From assembly GCF_034932105.1 (NCBI RefSeq), contig NZ_JAYGIG010000006.1, positions 29,862 through 93,861 of the forward strand: a stretch of 64,000 nt of DNA. The letters are read 5' to 3'. Positions 1 to 8,697 of this stretch are shown piece by piece. Within the stretch, counting starts at the first letter, position 1; the number at the start of each line of letters is the position of its first letter. The notes under the pieces are model-generated. The model ran no database searches, was not told the DNA's origin, and saw only the letters and a list, made by a program, of their open reading frames with translations. This DNA comes from Leptothoe sp034932105 (lineage in GTDB: Bacteria > Cyanobacteriota > Cyanobacteriia > Phormidesmidales > Phormidesmidaceae). The position numbers and the translations under genes are program-made.

Positions 1-110
1 CGATGGATGGGGACTTTTGTAGCAAACCCTACGGGTTGAGCAGATCGACAACGTTGATATGTTTTAGGGCCGTTTCCCAATGGCGGTAAAATTAGCCCTA
101 GGCAGTTAAC

Positions 111-116
111 AGGAGA
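111..116 (+). promoter_or_regulatory. Shine-Dalgarno site deciding a GTG start
   Basis: AGGAGA ends 5 nt before the GTG at 122 and supports that GTG as the start of the HAD hydrolase gene. There is no in-frame ATG nearby. Confidence 0.6.
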
Positions 117-121
117 AGTCT

Positions 122-889
122 GTGGCAGAGTTAAAGGCGTTGATTTTTGATGTGGATGGTACCCTAGCGGAAACGGAGCGGGATGGTCATCGACCCGCCT
201 TTAACCAAGCCTTTGCGGATACGGGCATGGATTGGGACTGGACCCCTGAACTCTATGGCCAGCTGTTGGAGGTGTCTGGTGGTAAGGAGCGGATTTTGGC
301 CTATGTGCAGGACTACCTCAGTGATTTTCAACTGCCTGGGGGATTTGAGCACCTGGATGCCTTGATCAAGCATCTCCATGTCACGAAGACTAACTATTAC
401 AAGCAGTATGCGGCGGCCGGTCAGATTCCCCTACGACCGGGGGTGGAACGGCTGCTGAATGAGGCTCGCAGGGAGGGAGTGAGACTTGCGATCGCAACCA
501 CCACCACCCCAGCCAACGTGCAAGCCCTGCTCGAAAATACCCTCGGTGCCGACAGCCTCAACTGGTTTGATGTGATCGCCGCAGGCGACATGGTCCCCCA
601 TAAAAAGCCCGCCCCCGACATCTTTGAGTATGCTCTAGAGCATCTGGACCTACCCGCCGACAATTGTCTAGCCTTTGAGGACACGAACAACGGTCTCCGC
701 TCCGCCACTCCCACCGGACTCAAGACCGTCGTGACCGTCAACGACTATACAAAGGACCAAGACTTCTCTGAAGCTAAGCTGGTGCTGAGCGATTTGGGGA
801 CTCCAGAAACCCCATTTACCGTGCTCGCAGGGGATGCGGGCGACGCTACCCACTTTACGGTGGCCCTAGCCCGTCAGTTGTGTGCCTAG
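122..889 (+). CDS. cbbY: CbbY-like HAD-superfamily phosphatase
   Basis: This 255-residue protein belongs to the haloacid dehalogenase superfamily, CbbY/beta-phosphoglucomutase-like subgroup. The nucleophile motif DVDGT is at about residues 10-14, with a helical cap domain following. Motif II threonines lie in ATTTTP (about 125-130), the motif III lysine in HKKPAPD (about 160-166), and the acidic FEDTNNG near residue 185. In photosynthetic bacteria such enzymes remove misfire sugar phosphates such as xylulose-1,5-bisphosphate, an inhibitor of Rubisco. That substrate is inferred from the family and not shown here. The start is a GTG with a good ribosome binding site. A HIP1 site at 488-495 divides a G+T-rich first half from a C+A-rich second half. 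Confidence 0.85.
   Translation: MAELKALIFDVDGTLAETERDGHRPAFNQAFADTGMDWDWTPELYGQLLEVSGGKERILAYVQDYLSDFQLPGGFEHLDALIKHLHVTKTNYYKQYAAAGQIPLRPGVERLLNEARREGVRLAIATTTTPANVQALLENTLGADSLNWFDVIAAGDMVPHKKPAPDIFEYALEHLDLPADNCLAFEDTNNGLRSATPTGLKTVVTVNDYTKDQDFSEAKLVLSDLGTPETPFTVLAGDAGDATHFTVALARQLCA
488..495. repeat. HIP1 octamer at a strand-composition flip
   Basis: GCGATCGC. Counting 60 bases each side on the plus strand, G+T is 34 of 60 on the left and 17 of 60 on the right. Confidence 0.9.
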
Positions 890-947
890 GGGCCTGTGTC
901 CCCAGGATTTTGCGTGTCTTGTGTCTCGGCTTGGGTCTCTAAAATGT

Positions 948-1754
948 ATGACTGAACTGAGCCTAGACCAGTGGTGGCACAGTCCAGCCCGACAGTTATT
1001 GGCCTATCCCAGCGGTGATGCAGCCGTTCTGGCCCGCCGCTGGGATGAACTCCAGACCCATGAGATTGAATCCATTTACCCCCGTGGCCCCCAAACTCTG
1101 CTGGGATTAAACATCCTCGGTTTGGGCTATTGCGGAGTGGTCCTGCAAGTGTGCCACCAAGGCCAAGATCGGGTGCTCAAAATCCGCCGAGAGCCTTCAC
1201 CCCAGCCTAATCTGAGGCTCGAAGCCGCCATGCAGCTGCGGGCCAATGGGGTGGGGGTGGCTCCCCAGGTGATCGCCCATAGCGATAACTTTTTGCTGAT
1301 GGACTACATCGATGGCCCCAGGCTGGTGGACTGGCTACAAACACCGCCCTCGGTGGCGGCCATTCGCACCGTGGTGACCCAGTTGATCCATCAGGCCCAT
1401 CGGTTAGATCAGGCTGGCCTAGACCATGGCGATCTGCGCTGCATTACGGCCCATGGGTTGGTGCTGCCTACGGGGCCTGTGCTGATTGACTTTAGCGGTG
1501 CCAGCTTAGACCGCCGACCGGCCAATGTCACCACCCTGGTACAAGGCTTGTTTATTAGTACTTACGTTGCCCGGCTCCTGCGGCCATGGTTTTCCCAGGT
1601 CCATAAAGCTAAGCTGATTGATTACCTACGGCAGTATAAACAGCAGCCCTCGTGGGTTCATTTTCAGTCCCTGGTGGCCTATTTGGGACTGGAGCTAGAG
1701 CAGCCGCCACAGCTGTCACCAGGAGATTTCGCCTGGGGGCATTCGGAGAATTAG
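948..1754 (+). CDS. Protein-kinase-fold protein (RIO/Bud32-like)
   Basis: About 268 residues with an abbreviated protein-kinase fold. A glycine-rich stretch (GLGYCGVVLQV) is followed by a VLKIRRE motif that supplies the ATP-binding lysine. The hinge region reads LLMDYIDGPRL, the catalytic loop HGDLR, and the metal-binding segment LIDFSGAS. The short HGDL..IDF pattern resembles Bud32, RIO and aminoglycoside-phosphotransferase-like kinases more than classical Hanks kinases. The substrate is unknown. An ATG at 948 is preferred over an earlier in-frame start at 882, which would overlap the preceding gene. It is convergent with the M48 protease gene downstream. Confidence 0.65.
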   Translation: MTELSLDQWWHSPARQLLAYPSGDAAVLARRWDELQTHEIESIYPRGPQTLLGLNILGLGYCGVVLQVCHQGQDRVLKIRREPSPQPNLRLEAAMQLRANGVGVAPQVIAHSDNFLLMDYIDGPRLVDWLQTPPSVAAIRTVVTQLIHQAHRLDQAGLDHGDLRCITAHGLVLPTGPVLIDFSGASLDRRPANVTTLVQGLFISTYVARLLRPWFSQVHKAKLIDYLRQYKQQPSWVHFQSLVAYLGLELEQPPQLSPGDFAWGHSEN

Positions 1755-1777
1755 GTCATGGGCTCTTTTTCTGGGCA

Positions 1778-2608
1778 TTAGAAGGGCAGGGCCGTTGCCT
1801 CCCCTGCTAATGCCCAACCTCGTTGCTTGGCCAGGGCTTCCAATTCTTCAATCCTCGACTGGGTGAGGGGATGGGTGGACTGCCATTCCAACACCTGATT
1901 GACTGCTCCCAGGTCCGGTTCTGACTCATTCAGCCGCTTAAAAAAGTCCAAGCTGTGGCCCAGGTGCCCATAGTGCTCATGCATCATTTCAATAGCATAG
2001 ACATCGGCCCGTTGCTCCTGATCGCGGCTATAGTGCAAATCTGCCAGACTGATGGACCCCGTTAGCATGGGGGGCAGTTGCACCCCCCCTAGGGCTAAGA
2101 CACTATTCAAACTGAGAAACACCAAGGATCTTCCCAGGCTGCGGAGGGTATCTCGATGTTCGTAGTGGCCGAGTTCATGGGCCAGCACAAACGCCAGTTC
2201 ATTTTCCGTCTCAATGTCATCTAAGAGCCCCTGGGTTACAAACACATACCCCCCAGGTATGACCATGGCATTGGGGATATCTTCATCCAGGATGTGGAGT
2301 TTCAGCTCAGGCCGCTGCTGTAGACTCTCACTGCGCAAGGCTTCCGCCAAAGACTGGGTATATTCAAACTGCGGCCCATCTTGTATGAGGGTAGCCTCGG
2401 CAAACATACTGTCAAAAATTATCTCCCCCACCTTGGCCTCTGCTTCTGGGCCTATGCGCGCCGCAATTTGAGCCCCTGCCACCCCTAGGCCAACATACAC
2501 AGCCACCGCCGCTGCAGCCACCGTGCCGATCAGGTAACCAAAATCGACCAGGGGATGCACTGGGGTTATGTTGACCTCATGGACTATTTCACGCGGGATG
2601 TATTTCAT
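1778..2608 (-). CDS. M48-family metalloprotease
   Basis: This 276-residue protein carries the zinc-protease motif HELGHYEHRD (about residues 144-153) and a downstream EQRAD that supplies the third zinc ligand. Both are typical of peptidase family M48 (HtpX/Oma1/BepA relatives). A hydrophobic segment near residues 22-50 probably anchors it in a membrane. The segment before the zinc site (NAMVIPGGYVFVTQGLL) is also standard for the family. Family members degrade misfolded membrane or periplasmic proteins. It is the last gene of a three-gene minus-strand operon and starts directly at the stop of a YbjQ-family gene, which suggests translational coupling and a shared role. Confidence 0.85.
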   Translation of the reverse strand: MKYIPREIVHEVNITPVHPLVDFGYLIGTVAAAAVAVYVGLGVAGAQIAARIGPEAEAKVGEIIFDSMFAEATLIQDGPQFEYTQSLAEALRSESLQQRPELKLHILDEDIPNAMVIPGGYVFVTQGLLDDIETENELAFVLAHELGHYEHRDTLRSLGRSLVFLSLNSVLALGGVQLPPMLTGSISLADLHYSRDQEQRADVYAIEMMHEHYGHLGHSLDFFKRLNESEPDLGAVNQVLEWQSTHPLTQSRIEELEALAKQRGWALAGEATALPF

Positions 2609-3049
2609 CTAACGAATACCCGTACCATAGGCCATGATCTCAACGGACCCGGCCCCCCCTCCGCTTTCCCCAGAAATGTTGGATGTTTCAAAGCGCACGT
2701 TGAGGATTTGGGATGCGCCCCATTCAATGGCGGATTCTTTCATCCGCAGTATGGCTTCTCGCCGTCCTCGGTCGATCAGGGTTTCATAAACGGTGACCCG
2801 ACCCCCCACGAAATTGCGTAACCCAGCGGAAATGGTCTTGAAGTAATCATTGGCGATCACGACGCTGCCCACAAACATTTCGGTCTCATGGGCATAGGGT
2901 AAGTCTTGCTTGGCTCCCCAGCTCATAATGGGGATATGGAGGGTGCTTTTTTCGCGTCGCTTAATGTCTTCGTAGTGTTTGCGCTCGCGGTGATTACCAA
3001 TAAAGTAGCCCAACCCAAGCAAGGTTAGAAAAACGAGAATATCTACCAT
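2609..3049 (-). CDS. YbjQ (DUF74) family protein with N-terminal membrane anchor
   Basis: A 146-residue protein. Residues 1-20 form one hydrophobic helix and are followed by a charged linker and a YbjQ/DUF74 domain. The domain shows the characteristic VGGRVTVYETLI...GRREAILRM and GASQILNVRFETS segments. YbjQ proteins are small oligomeric domains annotated as heavy-metal-binding, but the biochemical role is unsettled. The gene lies between a soluble YbjQ paralogue (3097-3441) and an M48 protease gene (1778-2608) in the same orientation. This is presumably one operon in which a membrane-bound and a soluble YbjQ accompany a membrane protease. Confidence 0.8.
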   Translation of the reverse strand: MVDILVFLTLLGLGYFIGNHRERKHYEDIKRREKSTLHIPIMSWGAKQDLPYAHETEMFVGSVVIANDYFKTISAGLRNFVGGRVTVYETLIDRGRREAILRMKESAIEWGASQILNVRFETSNISGESGGGAGSVEIMAYGTGIR

Positions 3050-3096
3050 CAGATTTACCTCCGATTGCTTCCCTAATACTGACTCAAGTGCTTAAT

Positions 3097-3441
3097 TTAC
3101 TGGACTTTAACGGCGGTGCCATAGGCAAAGAGTTCAGCTGCTCCGGGCGCTACCGAAGAGGTGGCAAATCGAACATTCACAACGGCATTAGCCCCCAGTT
3201 GTTCAGCCTCCATGACCATGCGATCAACGGCCTCTTTCCGTGATTCCTGTAGCAGTTCTGTATAGGCTTTGAGTTCACCCCCAACGATATTTTTAAAGCC
3301 CGCTAGAATGTCTTTGCCGACATGCTTAGCGCGAATAGTGCTGCCCTGCACCAGACCGTAATGCTCGACGATTTCTTTGCCGGGCACGCCTTCTAGGGTG
3401 GTCAGAATAATCTTAGAGGAGCGGGCTATGGAGCGTGTCAT
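3097..3441 (-). CDS. YbjQ (DUF74) family protein
   Basis: A 114-residue soluble protein of the YbjQ/DUF74 family. Diagnostic segments are IILTTLEGVPGKEIVEHYG near the N-terminus, FKNIVGGELKAYTELL in the middle, and GANAVVNVRFATSSV near the C-terminus. The length is normal for a stand-alone family member. It is the first gene of a minus-strand cluster with a membrane-anchored YbjQ paralogue and an M48 protease, and is separated from the next gene by 47 bp. The molecular function is unknown. Metal binding is proposed for the family but is not evident from conserved Cys or His here. Confidence 0.8.
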   Translation of the reverse strand: MTRSIARSSKIILTTLEGVPGKEIVEHYGLVQGSTIRAKHVGKDILAGFKNIVGGELKAYTELLQESRKEAVDRMVMEAEQLGANAVVNVRFATSSVAPGAAELFAYGTAVKVQ

Positions 3442-3811
3442 GGAAATTCTCCGATAAGTGGTTATTGTGTCTGTTGCGAGGGAGCCAGTTTAATCCTCCG
3501 TCGTGGACTGTCCTTGATCAATACAGATCAATACACCGGGGAGAGAGGAAATTCCGTTCTCACGACCGATGGATTGTTAGGCTCGCTGTTGAGCGTTTTT
3601 CAGGCAAGAATATGCCTCTCCCAGGGCATCTGGGCCTGATTTTATCTGCTGTTTGATAAGATGCCCAGATGGTTATTAAAGTTGCTTTATCCAAATTTGT
3701 GTGAGGGCTGGGCTAATTTAACCCACGGATTAACCTACGACCAAGTTGCCAACTGTCGATTTCCCGACCGTAAAACGATTGCTTTGGCTGTAATTTTGGA
3801 CGTAACAGGGC
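3442..3811. other. Intergenic region, no convincing gene
   Basis: This stretch holds the upstream region of the YbjQ-M48 operon. An inverted pair CATCTGGGC (about 3622) and GCCCAGATG (about 3662) could form a long-loop hairpin. Open frames at 3435-3656 and 3661-3876 have no family resemblance, and the second runs into the gene on the other strand. I see no RNA gene. Confidence 0.4.
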
Positions 3812-4198
3812 TTACGGTGTTGATACGCGGCTATTGTCAAAACTTTGGCAAAAGGTATGGATGCCAGTTTTGCTGACATACAGTGCTACGGGAATGACTA
3901 AAAGATTGGGACATTGGCTATTTTCGGTGAGGTATTGGACTAGCTCAATGATGCGTTGTTCCCCCAGGTCCGCCCGAAATTGTGGCAGGCAAGCAATGTG
4001 TCGATAACGTTTGGCAAATCCCTCAAGCCAACCGTCGTTTTGGGAGGGTTCTAAGCCCGCCCGCAGGGCTAAGGATAGGGCGGCATCGTTGAGGTCGCCG
4101 TCGCAGTCTTCGATTTCGTGGAGCGATCGCAACGCTTCAGGGTAGTCTGCCAGGCGTTCGATTAATTGAGTGATTTCGATTAAAGGGATGGAGAGCAT
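3812..4198 (-). CDS. Conserved hypothetical protein
   Basis: About 128 residues, starting at the ATG at 4198 (MLSIPLIEITQL). An upstream in-frame start at 4240 would add 14 residues with no obvious family pattern. The protein is mostly helical and acidic, with a hydrophobic segment LLVIPVALYVSKTG near the C-terminus. I recognise no catalytic motif. Its coding character (amphipathic helices, HIP1 site inside at 4123) argues it is real. It lies just downstream of a glycosyltransferase gene on the same strand (58 bp apart), but no functional link is evident. Confidence 0.5.
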   Translation of the reverse strand: MLSIPLIEITQLIERLADYPEALRSLHEIEDCDGDLNDAALSLALRAGLEPSQNDGWLEGFAKRYRHIACLPQFRADLGEQRIIELVQYLTENSQCPNLLVIPVALYVSKTGIHTFCQSFDNSRVSTP

Positions 4199-4256
4199 GT
4201 AAAGGGGGAAGGAATTAGATACAACAGCTGTGGGCGGCACCAGCCGCTGAATACAT

Positions 4257-5354
4257 TCAGCGGTTTTCTATTATTGTCTCAAACCAATTTTCAAAGCGTT
4301 GGCCCAGGGCCGGTAAAGAATATTCAGTTTCTGCTTGCTGACGACAGTGGTAACGGTTGATGGTGGCTAGTTGTTGAATGCTGGCCACTAATCCGTCCAC
4401 ACTATCGGGTTCTACCAACCAGCCGGTTTTGCCATGGTCGATAATTTCGGCGGGGCCACCGCGACGGTAGGCCACTACCGGTACACCACAGGCCAAGGCT
4501 TCAATGGCGACGTTACCAAAGGCCTCTACCCAGCGTGGGGTCATGAGCAACCCCTGGCAGCGACGGACCGTGGCCTGGAGCTGCTGAGTATTGACAAATC
4601 CCAGATACTCCATGGGCGCATTGGGATAGGTGCGTTGAATGTTATCCCAATAGGCTGGATTTTCAAGTTTGCCCAGGATTTTCAGGGGTGTTTGGGTTCG
4701 CTGGGCGGCAGCAACGGCATCTTCTAAACCTTTTTCAGGGGAGATGCGGCCTAGCCATACCAGCTCGGGGCCGGGGGTCTGGCAATAGTCATATTGGCTC
4801 AGATCAATGGCACTGCTGAGCAATTGCCACGTGAGCCCCGGGGGAAATGTATCGACCTGGGTTTGGGTGTAGGCCCCCAGGGTACCTGGAAATTTGTCAT
4901 GCACCTGGGAAATTGCCCGATCCATGACCCAACTGAGGGAGCCCATGCTGATGAAATGGGCAATGGGGACATCAAAAAATGATGTTAGGTAAAGGGGTAG
5001 CCAGTCGTAGGCGAAATTAACGATCAGGTCGTAGCTGTGCTGTACCCGGTGGGCGTAGTTCCACTGGTTGGCTAGGACGGCGTTATCCACCATGGTGGCT
5101 GGAGTGTCTCGGCCCTGAGTTTGGGCGGTGGGTTGAAGGGTGCCAGGAATTTGGATCAGCTGTGTCCCGTTGATGTGGGAGTTGATGTGGGAGTTGATGT
5201 GGGAGCTTTCGGGGGCTGCGATCGCAACCTGATGACCGCGCTGGGTCAAGGCCGTCAATAAATTCACCACCGTTAACTCTACCCCACCCCCTAATCCCGA
5301 ACCAAGTGGACCCACAGGGGTAGAGACCAATAATAATTTCAAGCACCGTGCCAT
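4257..5354 (-). CDS. Glycosyltransferase family 4 protein
   Basis: A 365-residue GT-B fold retaining glycosyltransferase. The N-terminal acceptor domain starts with LLLVSTPVGPLGSGLGGGVE, a glycine-rich loop typical of GT4. The C-terminal nucleotide-sugar domain includes VWLGRISPEKGLEDAV and the conserved GNVAIEALACGVPVVAYRRGG with its E-x7-E signature. The acceptor and sugar cannot be read from sequence. A 12-bp unit (GTTGATGTGGGA on the plus strand) is repeated three times at about 5170-5205 and gives the peptide SHINSHINSHIN. This is probably a slippage-prone surface loop. Confidence 0.85.
   Translation of the reverse strand: MARCLKLLLVSTPVGPLGSGLGGGVELTVVNLLTALTQRGHQVAIAAPESSHINSHINSHINGTQLIQIPGTLQPTAQTQGRDTPATMVDNAVLANQWNYAHRVQHSYDLIVNFAYDWLPLYLTSFFDVPIAHFISMGSLSWVMDRAISQVHDKFPGTLGAYTQTQVDTFPPGLTWQLLSSAIDLSQYDYCQTPGPELVWLGRISPEKGLEDAVAAAQRTQTPLKILGKLENPAYWDNIQRTYPNAPMEYLGFVNTQQLQATVRRCQGLLMTPRWVEAFGNVAIEALACGVPVVAYRRGGPAEIIDHGKTGWLVEPDSVDGLVASIQQLATINRYHCRQQAETEYSLPALGQRFENWFETIIENR
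5170..5205. repeat. Three 12-bp tandem repeats inside a GT4 gene
   Basis: GTTGATGTGGGA occurs three times in a row and encodes the in-frame peptide SHIN x3 in the glycosyltransferase gene on the minus strand. Copy-number change would keep the frame. Confidence 0.8.
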
Positions 5355-5434
5355 GGCTATCGCTTCGATTTAGCCCTATGACCCTACTAGATTATGCCGA
5401 CGATTATGTCGATTACAGCCTAAATCACCAATGG

Positions 5435-6871
5435 CTAATTTTTTAGATTCTCTATTCCATCAGGCAATAGGTCTGGTGTAGGGTGGGAGCCCTCTAATGT
5501 GTTGATGGATGATTTGAGCTTAGGAGCCTCGCGAATCCGGTTGAGCTGTCCCAACGCCCATTCTGCCGTTCGACGCACTTCAGGATCTTCATCCTCCGTT
5601 GCATGACCTAGCATCTGACTGATTTGGGTCACCAGATCGTAGACACGGGTCAAGTCACGGATCGCATTTTTCCGTACATCGGGATTATCATCTTGGAGGG
5701 CAATGGCTAGGGCTCGGTTCAGAGGTTTCAAAGAACGAATACCGATTTCTGAAAGCGCGGCCAGAATCAGACTTTTTTCCTTGGAGTCAGCATCTACCAT
5801 GCTGTTGACCAGGTGCTGTACAGCGGAGGAATTACCCCGCTGACCCAACTCCCAAATTGCTTTCCGCCGTTTGGTCGGATCGGCTACCTGCAAATTTGCC
5901 ACCAGCTCATCCATCACATCAACCCTTGCTAAACGGGTGGTAGCACTGGCCGAGGGGGCTGCCGCGATGGTGGATAAGTGATGGGGTATGGGATTAGGTT
6001 GGGGTACCCCATGGTCAGTTGAGTTGTGGCTGCTGGGCTCACCACCGTTGGTGGCTACATGGCCCAGGAAAGATGAGGGGGCGGGAACAGATACATTCCC
6101 CTGGGGGACTCCATTGGGAATAACGCCCCAGGGGGACTCGGAAGAATCATCCTCAGTCCCTGGTTTTGGCCGATTCGATAAAATAAAGCCAATGCCAAAG
6201 CTCCCCAGGGCCGCAATCAGTGCTAAGCCTGGCCACAGTAATCGACCAAGCCCTGGTGATGATGGGGCGTCAGCCGGGGGGGCGTCAGCCGGAGGGGCGT
6301 CAGCTGGGGGGTATTCATTAGTCCCATTAGTCGTTTCCTCAAATGCATTGGCGTTGGTTTCAGGGCTGTCGACGCCGGTTGCTGGTGAAACCTGCTGGCC
6401 AATTTCGACTTTTTCAGTTGCCGGATTAGTCTGTCCGTCCACCCCTGGCTCCCCCGCTGCCGCCGATGAGGCCTCGGGTACACCGGCTTCTTTGTCTGGA
6501 GGGCTGTCTGGGGCTGCTTCTGAGGGGAATAGCGGTTGTCCCCCTTGTCCCCTGATGGTTTGAATGGCCCCTGCCGTTGCTGGTCCATAGATGCCGTCAA
6601 TGGGACCGTTATAAAACCCGCGCTTTTTTAATTCCTGCTGGATGGCCTTAATTTCTTCTATCTGCTGCTCAGATGCAGCGCCTTGCAATGGCGAATCGGC
6701 GGGAATAGCATCAAAGTTAGGTACCGCCTGGCCCGTATCAATGGCGGTATTCGGATCAACTGCTGAAGACTGGGCCATGAGCAGGGAGCTGCTCTGGGCG
6801 GGCAGACTGCCTACAGGCACTGTGAGGGCTGTCAGGCTGGTTAAAAATACTAGGGTAGAGCGCCAAATCAT
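5435..6871 (-). CDS. Peptidoglycan-binding domain, transmembrane helix and HEAT-repeat protein
   Basis: A 478-residue exported or membrane protein. Residues 1-26 are a signal peptide (ending PAQSS). Residues about 70-105 form a PG_binding_1 domain (IQQELKKRGFYNGPIDGIYG). A proline/alanine/glutamate-rich linker includes three APPAD repeats. A transmembrane helix lies near residues 213-230 (LLWPGLALIAALGSFGIGF). The C-terminal third holds HEAT-like repeats (RRKAIWELGQRGNSSAVQHL, DPEVRRTAEWALGQL). The layout suggests that the N-terminus binds cell wall in the periplasm and the HEAT domain works in the cytoplasm as a protein-interaction platform. Topology is inferred. It stands alone with a 495-bp upstream gap. 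Confidence 0.8.
   Translation of the reverse strand: MIWRSTLVFLTSLTALTVPVGSLPAQSSSLLMAQSSAVDPNTAIDTGQAVPNFDAIPADSPLQGAASEQQIEEIKAIQQELKKRGFYNGPIDGIYGPATAGAIQTIRGQGGQPLFPSEAAPDSPPDKEAGVPEASSAAAGEPGVDGQTNPATEKVEIGQQVSPATGVDSPETNANAFEETTNGTNEYPPADAPPADAPPADAPSSPGLGRLLWPGLALIAALGSFGIGFILSNRPKPGTEDDSSESPWGVIPNGVPQGNVSVPAPSSFLGHVATNGGEPSSHNSTDHGVPQPNPIPHHLSTIAAAPSASATTRLARVDVMDELVANLQVADPTKRRKAIWELGQRGNSSAVQHLVNSMVDADSKEKSLILAALSEIGIRSLKPLNRALAIALQDDNPDVRKNAIRDLTRVYDLVTQISQMLGHATEDEDPEVRRTAEWALGQLNRIREAPKLKSSINTLEGSHPTPDLLPDGIENLKN
6268..6312. repeat. 15-bp tandem repeats encoding APPAD
   Basis: Three near-identical 15-bp units (GGGGCGTCAGCCGG or close variants on the plus strand) encode the PPADA repeats in the linker between the peptidoglycan-binding domain and the membrane helix. 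Confidence 0.7.
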
Positions 6872-7366
6872 AGTTAGTTTTATATCCAGTATCTGCGTCT
6901 TGCTATGTACTGCTTAGTATTAGTACGTACTGTTTAGATTGACTATTCAGTGGAGCGAACGTAGATGCCTGCTAAATCTATACAATTAAGTCAGACTGCT
7001 AAAGCAGACTGTTTTAGCGTTTTTCCTGTGTCATGTTCAAAGCAGGCTAATCCCATGGGGTTGAGCGAGCTATGGGGGATGACGAGAAACTAAACAGTCA
7101 TACTGTTGTTTGGATTGACGGACAACAGCGCCGTGCGATTAAAAATGATAGTTACTGGACCTTATCTTAACTGTACCCAAAATTCATGGGTCTTTGGCAA
7201 AACCGTCATGTCTTAAGTACACGGCCTGCCATAACAGGACTTTACTAGCTTGAAGCCAATACTAACTCAAATAGTTGGGTGATACTAAGACTAGTTGTCA
7301 AGACTTTTTAGTCTATAGGACATCTATATGAAGGCTGTATGTGGCTGGGGCAGCCTAGGCATGTTT
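6872..7366. other. Intergenic region with short repeats and a possible small ORF
   Basis: Upstream of the HEAT-repeat gene there are two 11-bp near-repeats, GTACTGCTTAG at 6907-6917 and GTACTGTTTAG at 6927-6937. They are 20 bp apart (two helical turns) and overlap a palindrome AGTACGTACT at 6922-6931, which would suit an operator. Further right, a 32-codon reading frame (7072-7170) is the only coding candidate. The rest is featureless. Confidence 0.35.
7072..7170 (+). CDS. Possible small protein, 32 residues
   Basis: ATG at 7072 to TAA at 7170. The peptide begins MGDDEKLNSHTVVWIDGQQ and ends in DSYWTLS. It is hydrophilic with two tryptophans and looks more protein-like than random translation, but there is no clear ribosome binding site and I know no family. 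It is an isolated candidate in an otherwise empty gap and may be chance. Confidence 0.2.
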   Translation: MGDDEKLNSHTVVWIDGQQRRAIKNDSYWTLS

Positions 7367-8497
7367 CTAGGGTGATGATCCATCCGATGATGAATCCACC
7401 GGGCTGTGCGATCGCAACCAGTCGGTCAGGGCATTGGCCAGCTGGGGACTAATTGCTGCAACTACAGTGTGAATGGCTGGCTGGGTCAGGCCTGCCATGG
7501 CGGCTTGGGCAATTACAGCCCGCTGATTGACTAAATAAATGCTCACCAAGGTCAAGCCCACACCGATCCACTGGACGGTGGTGAGGTTTTCCGACAGCAG
7601 TGACATGCTAAAGGTGAGGGCAAAAACAGGGGTGAGAAACGTCAGGGCACTGAGGCTGGTCAGATTCCCTTTGGACGCTAAATAGAAAAACACCCCATAG
7701 GCAATGGCACTGCCGAACACAGTCGAATATAGGATGGCTAACCAGCCCTCGGGGGTAATGCCTTGCCACTGGTGGACTTCGGTGTAGGCCGATAGCCCCA
7801 GCAGCGGCAGCCCGCCAAAAATCATATGCCAGCCCGTGGCCACCACAGGGTCCACATGTCGGGCTACATAGGCGATCATCACCGTCCCCACCGCCATGGA
7901 TAAAGCCGCTAAGAGCATTAACCATTCGCCATGGCCTAGGAGAACAGCGGGTAAATCTACCCCTTGAAGCCATGGATTGAATAATGCGGTTTCTTGGGCG
8001 GGCCATTGCCCGGTGGTCAGGGTAGTGGTCAGACCAGACCATGCTTGAAGAATCCAATCGTCGGGCAAACCCAATAGGCTGATGCCCACAATGCCTATAA
8101 CTAGGCCCAACCATCCTAAGGGGCCAACAATTTCCTTAAATAGAAACCGCGCCATGAGCGCGACGGCAATGGGTTGAGAATCAATCATGACTGATCCAAG
8201 CCCCGCCCCTGTCCGTTGCAGACCTTCCGCTAAAAAACCTTGAAATAGGGTGCCATCCACCAGGGCAAAACCGCTGATCCAGGCCCATCCTTGCCAGGTT
8301 GTAGGTTGTTTACGGCCCAAAATAGCCGCTACCATCAGCACTAATACACCCGCTGGCACTAGCCGCAGCGTGGCTAAAAACAGGGGGGTGGTGGTGGCAA
8401 TCATGCCCTTCATGGCCACCATGGCTGTTCCCCATAAAAAGAAAGGGGCAATTAAAAGCAGGGTGGGAGTTTTTTCCGGGTTGAAGGGGGAGGCCAT
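7367..8497 (-). CDS. EamA/DMT-family transporter
   Basis: A 376-residue integral membrane protein with about ten transmembrane helices in two EamA repeats. The first repeat starts at PTLLLIAPFFLWGTAMVAMKG and the second at LMLLAALSMAVGTVMIAYVA. The motif SALTFLTPVFALTFSMSLLSEN before the last helices is typical of the drug/metabolite transporter superfamily. A loop of about 40 residues between the repeats (QAWSGLTTTLTTGQWPAQ) and a polar C-terminal tail rich in serine are longer than in minimal members. The substrate is unknown; relatives export amino acids or other metabolites. The gene stands divergently from sppA. Confidence 0.85.
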   Translation of the reverse strand: MASPFNPEKTPTLLLIAPFFLWGTAMVAMKGMIATTTPLFLATLRLVPAGVLVLMVAAILGRKQPTTWQGWAWISGFALVDGTLFQGFLAEGLQRTGAGLGSVMIDSQPIAVALMARFLFKEIVGPLGWLGLVIGIVGISLLGLPDDWILQAWSGLTTTLTTGQWPAQETALFNPWLQGVDLPAVLLGHGEWLMLLAALSMAVGTVMIAYVARHVDPVVATGWHMIFGGLPLLGLSAYTEVHQWQGITPEGWLAILYSTVFGSAIAYGVFFYLASKGNLTSLSALTFLTPVFALTFSMSLLSENLTTVQWIGVGLTLVSIYLVNQRAVIAQAAMAGLTQPAIHTVVAAISPQLANALTDWLRSHSPVDSSSDGSSP

Positions 8498-8697
8498 TCA
8501 GTCACGAAGATATGAATTTATGCGATGGGTTGAGAATGAGCTAGAGAAATGTTTCGAATATTATAAAGTAATGTTAAGCTCCGGTGACGCTGCTTAACCA
8601 GGTTACGGTCTGGTTGGTGTCTGGGGAGCGACGCCAAAGGTCAACGGGCGTTTATAGTAATCATCTAGACTTGCCGTTGTTTATTGAATTTTTATCT

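Noticed and set aside
3435..3876. Two plus-strand reading frames in the gap after the YbjQ operon
   Set aside because: No family pattern or ribosome binding site, and the second overlaps a better gene on the other strand.
5170..5205. The 12-bp repeats as a CRISPR-like array
   Set aside because: The units are directly adjacent with no spacers and encode an in-frame peptide repeat.
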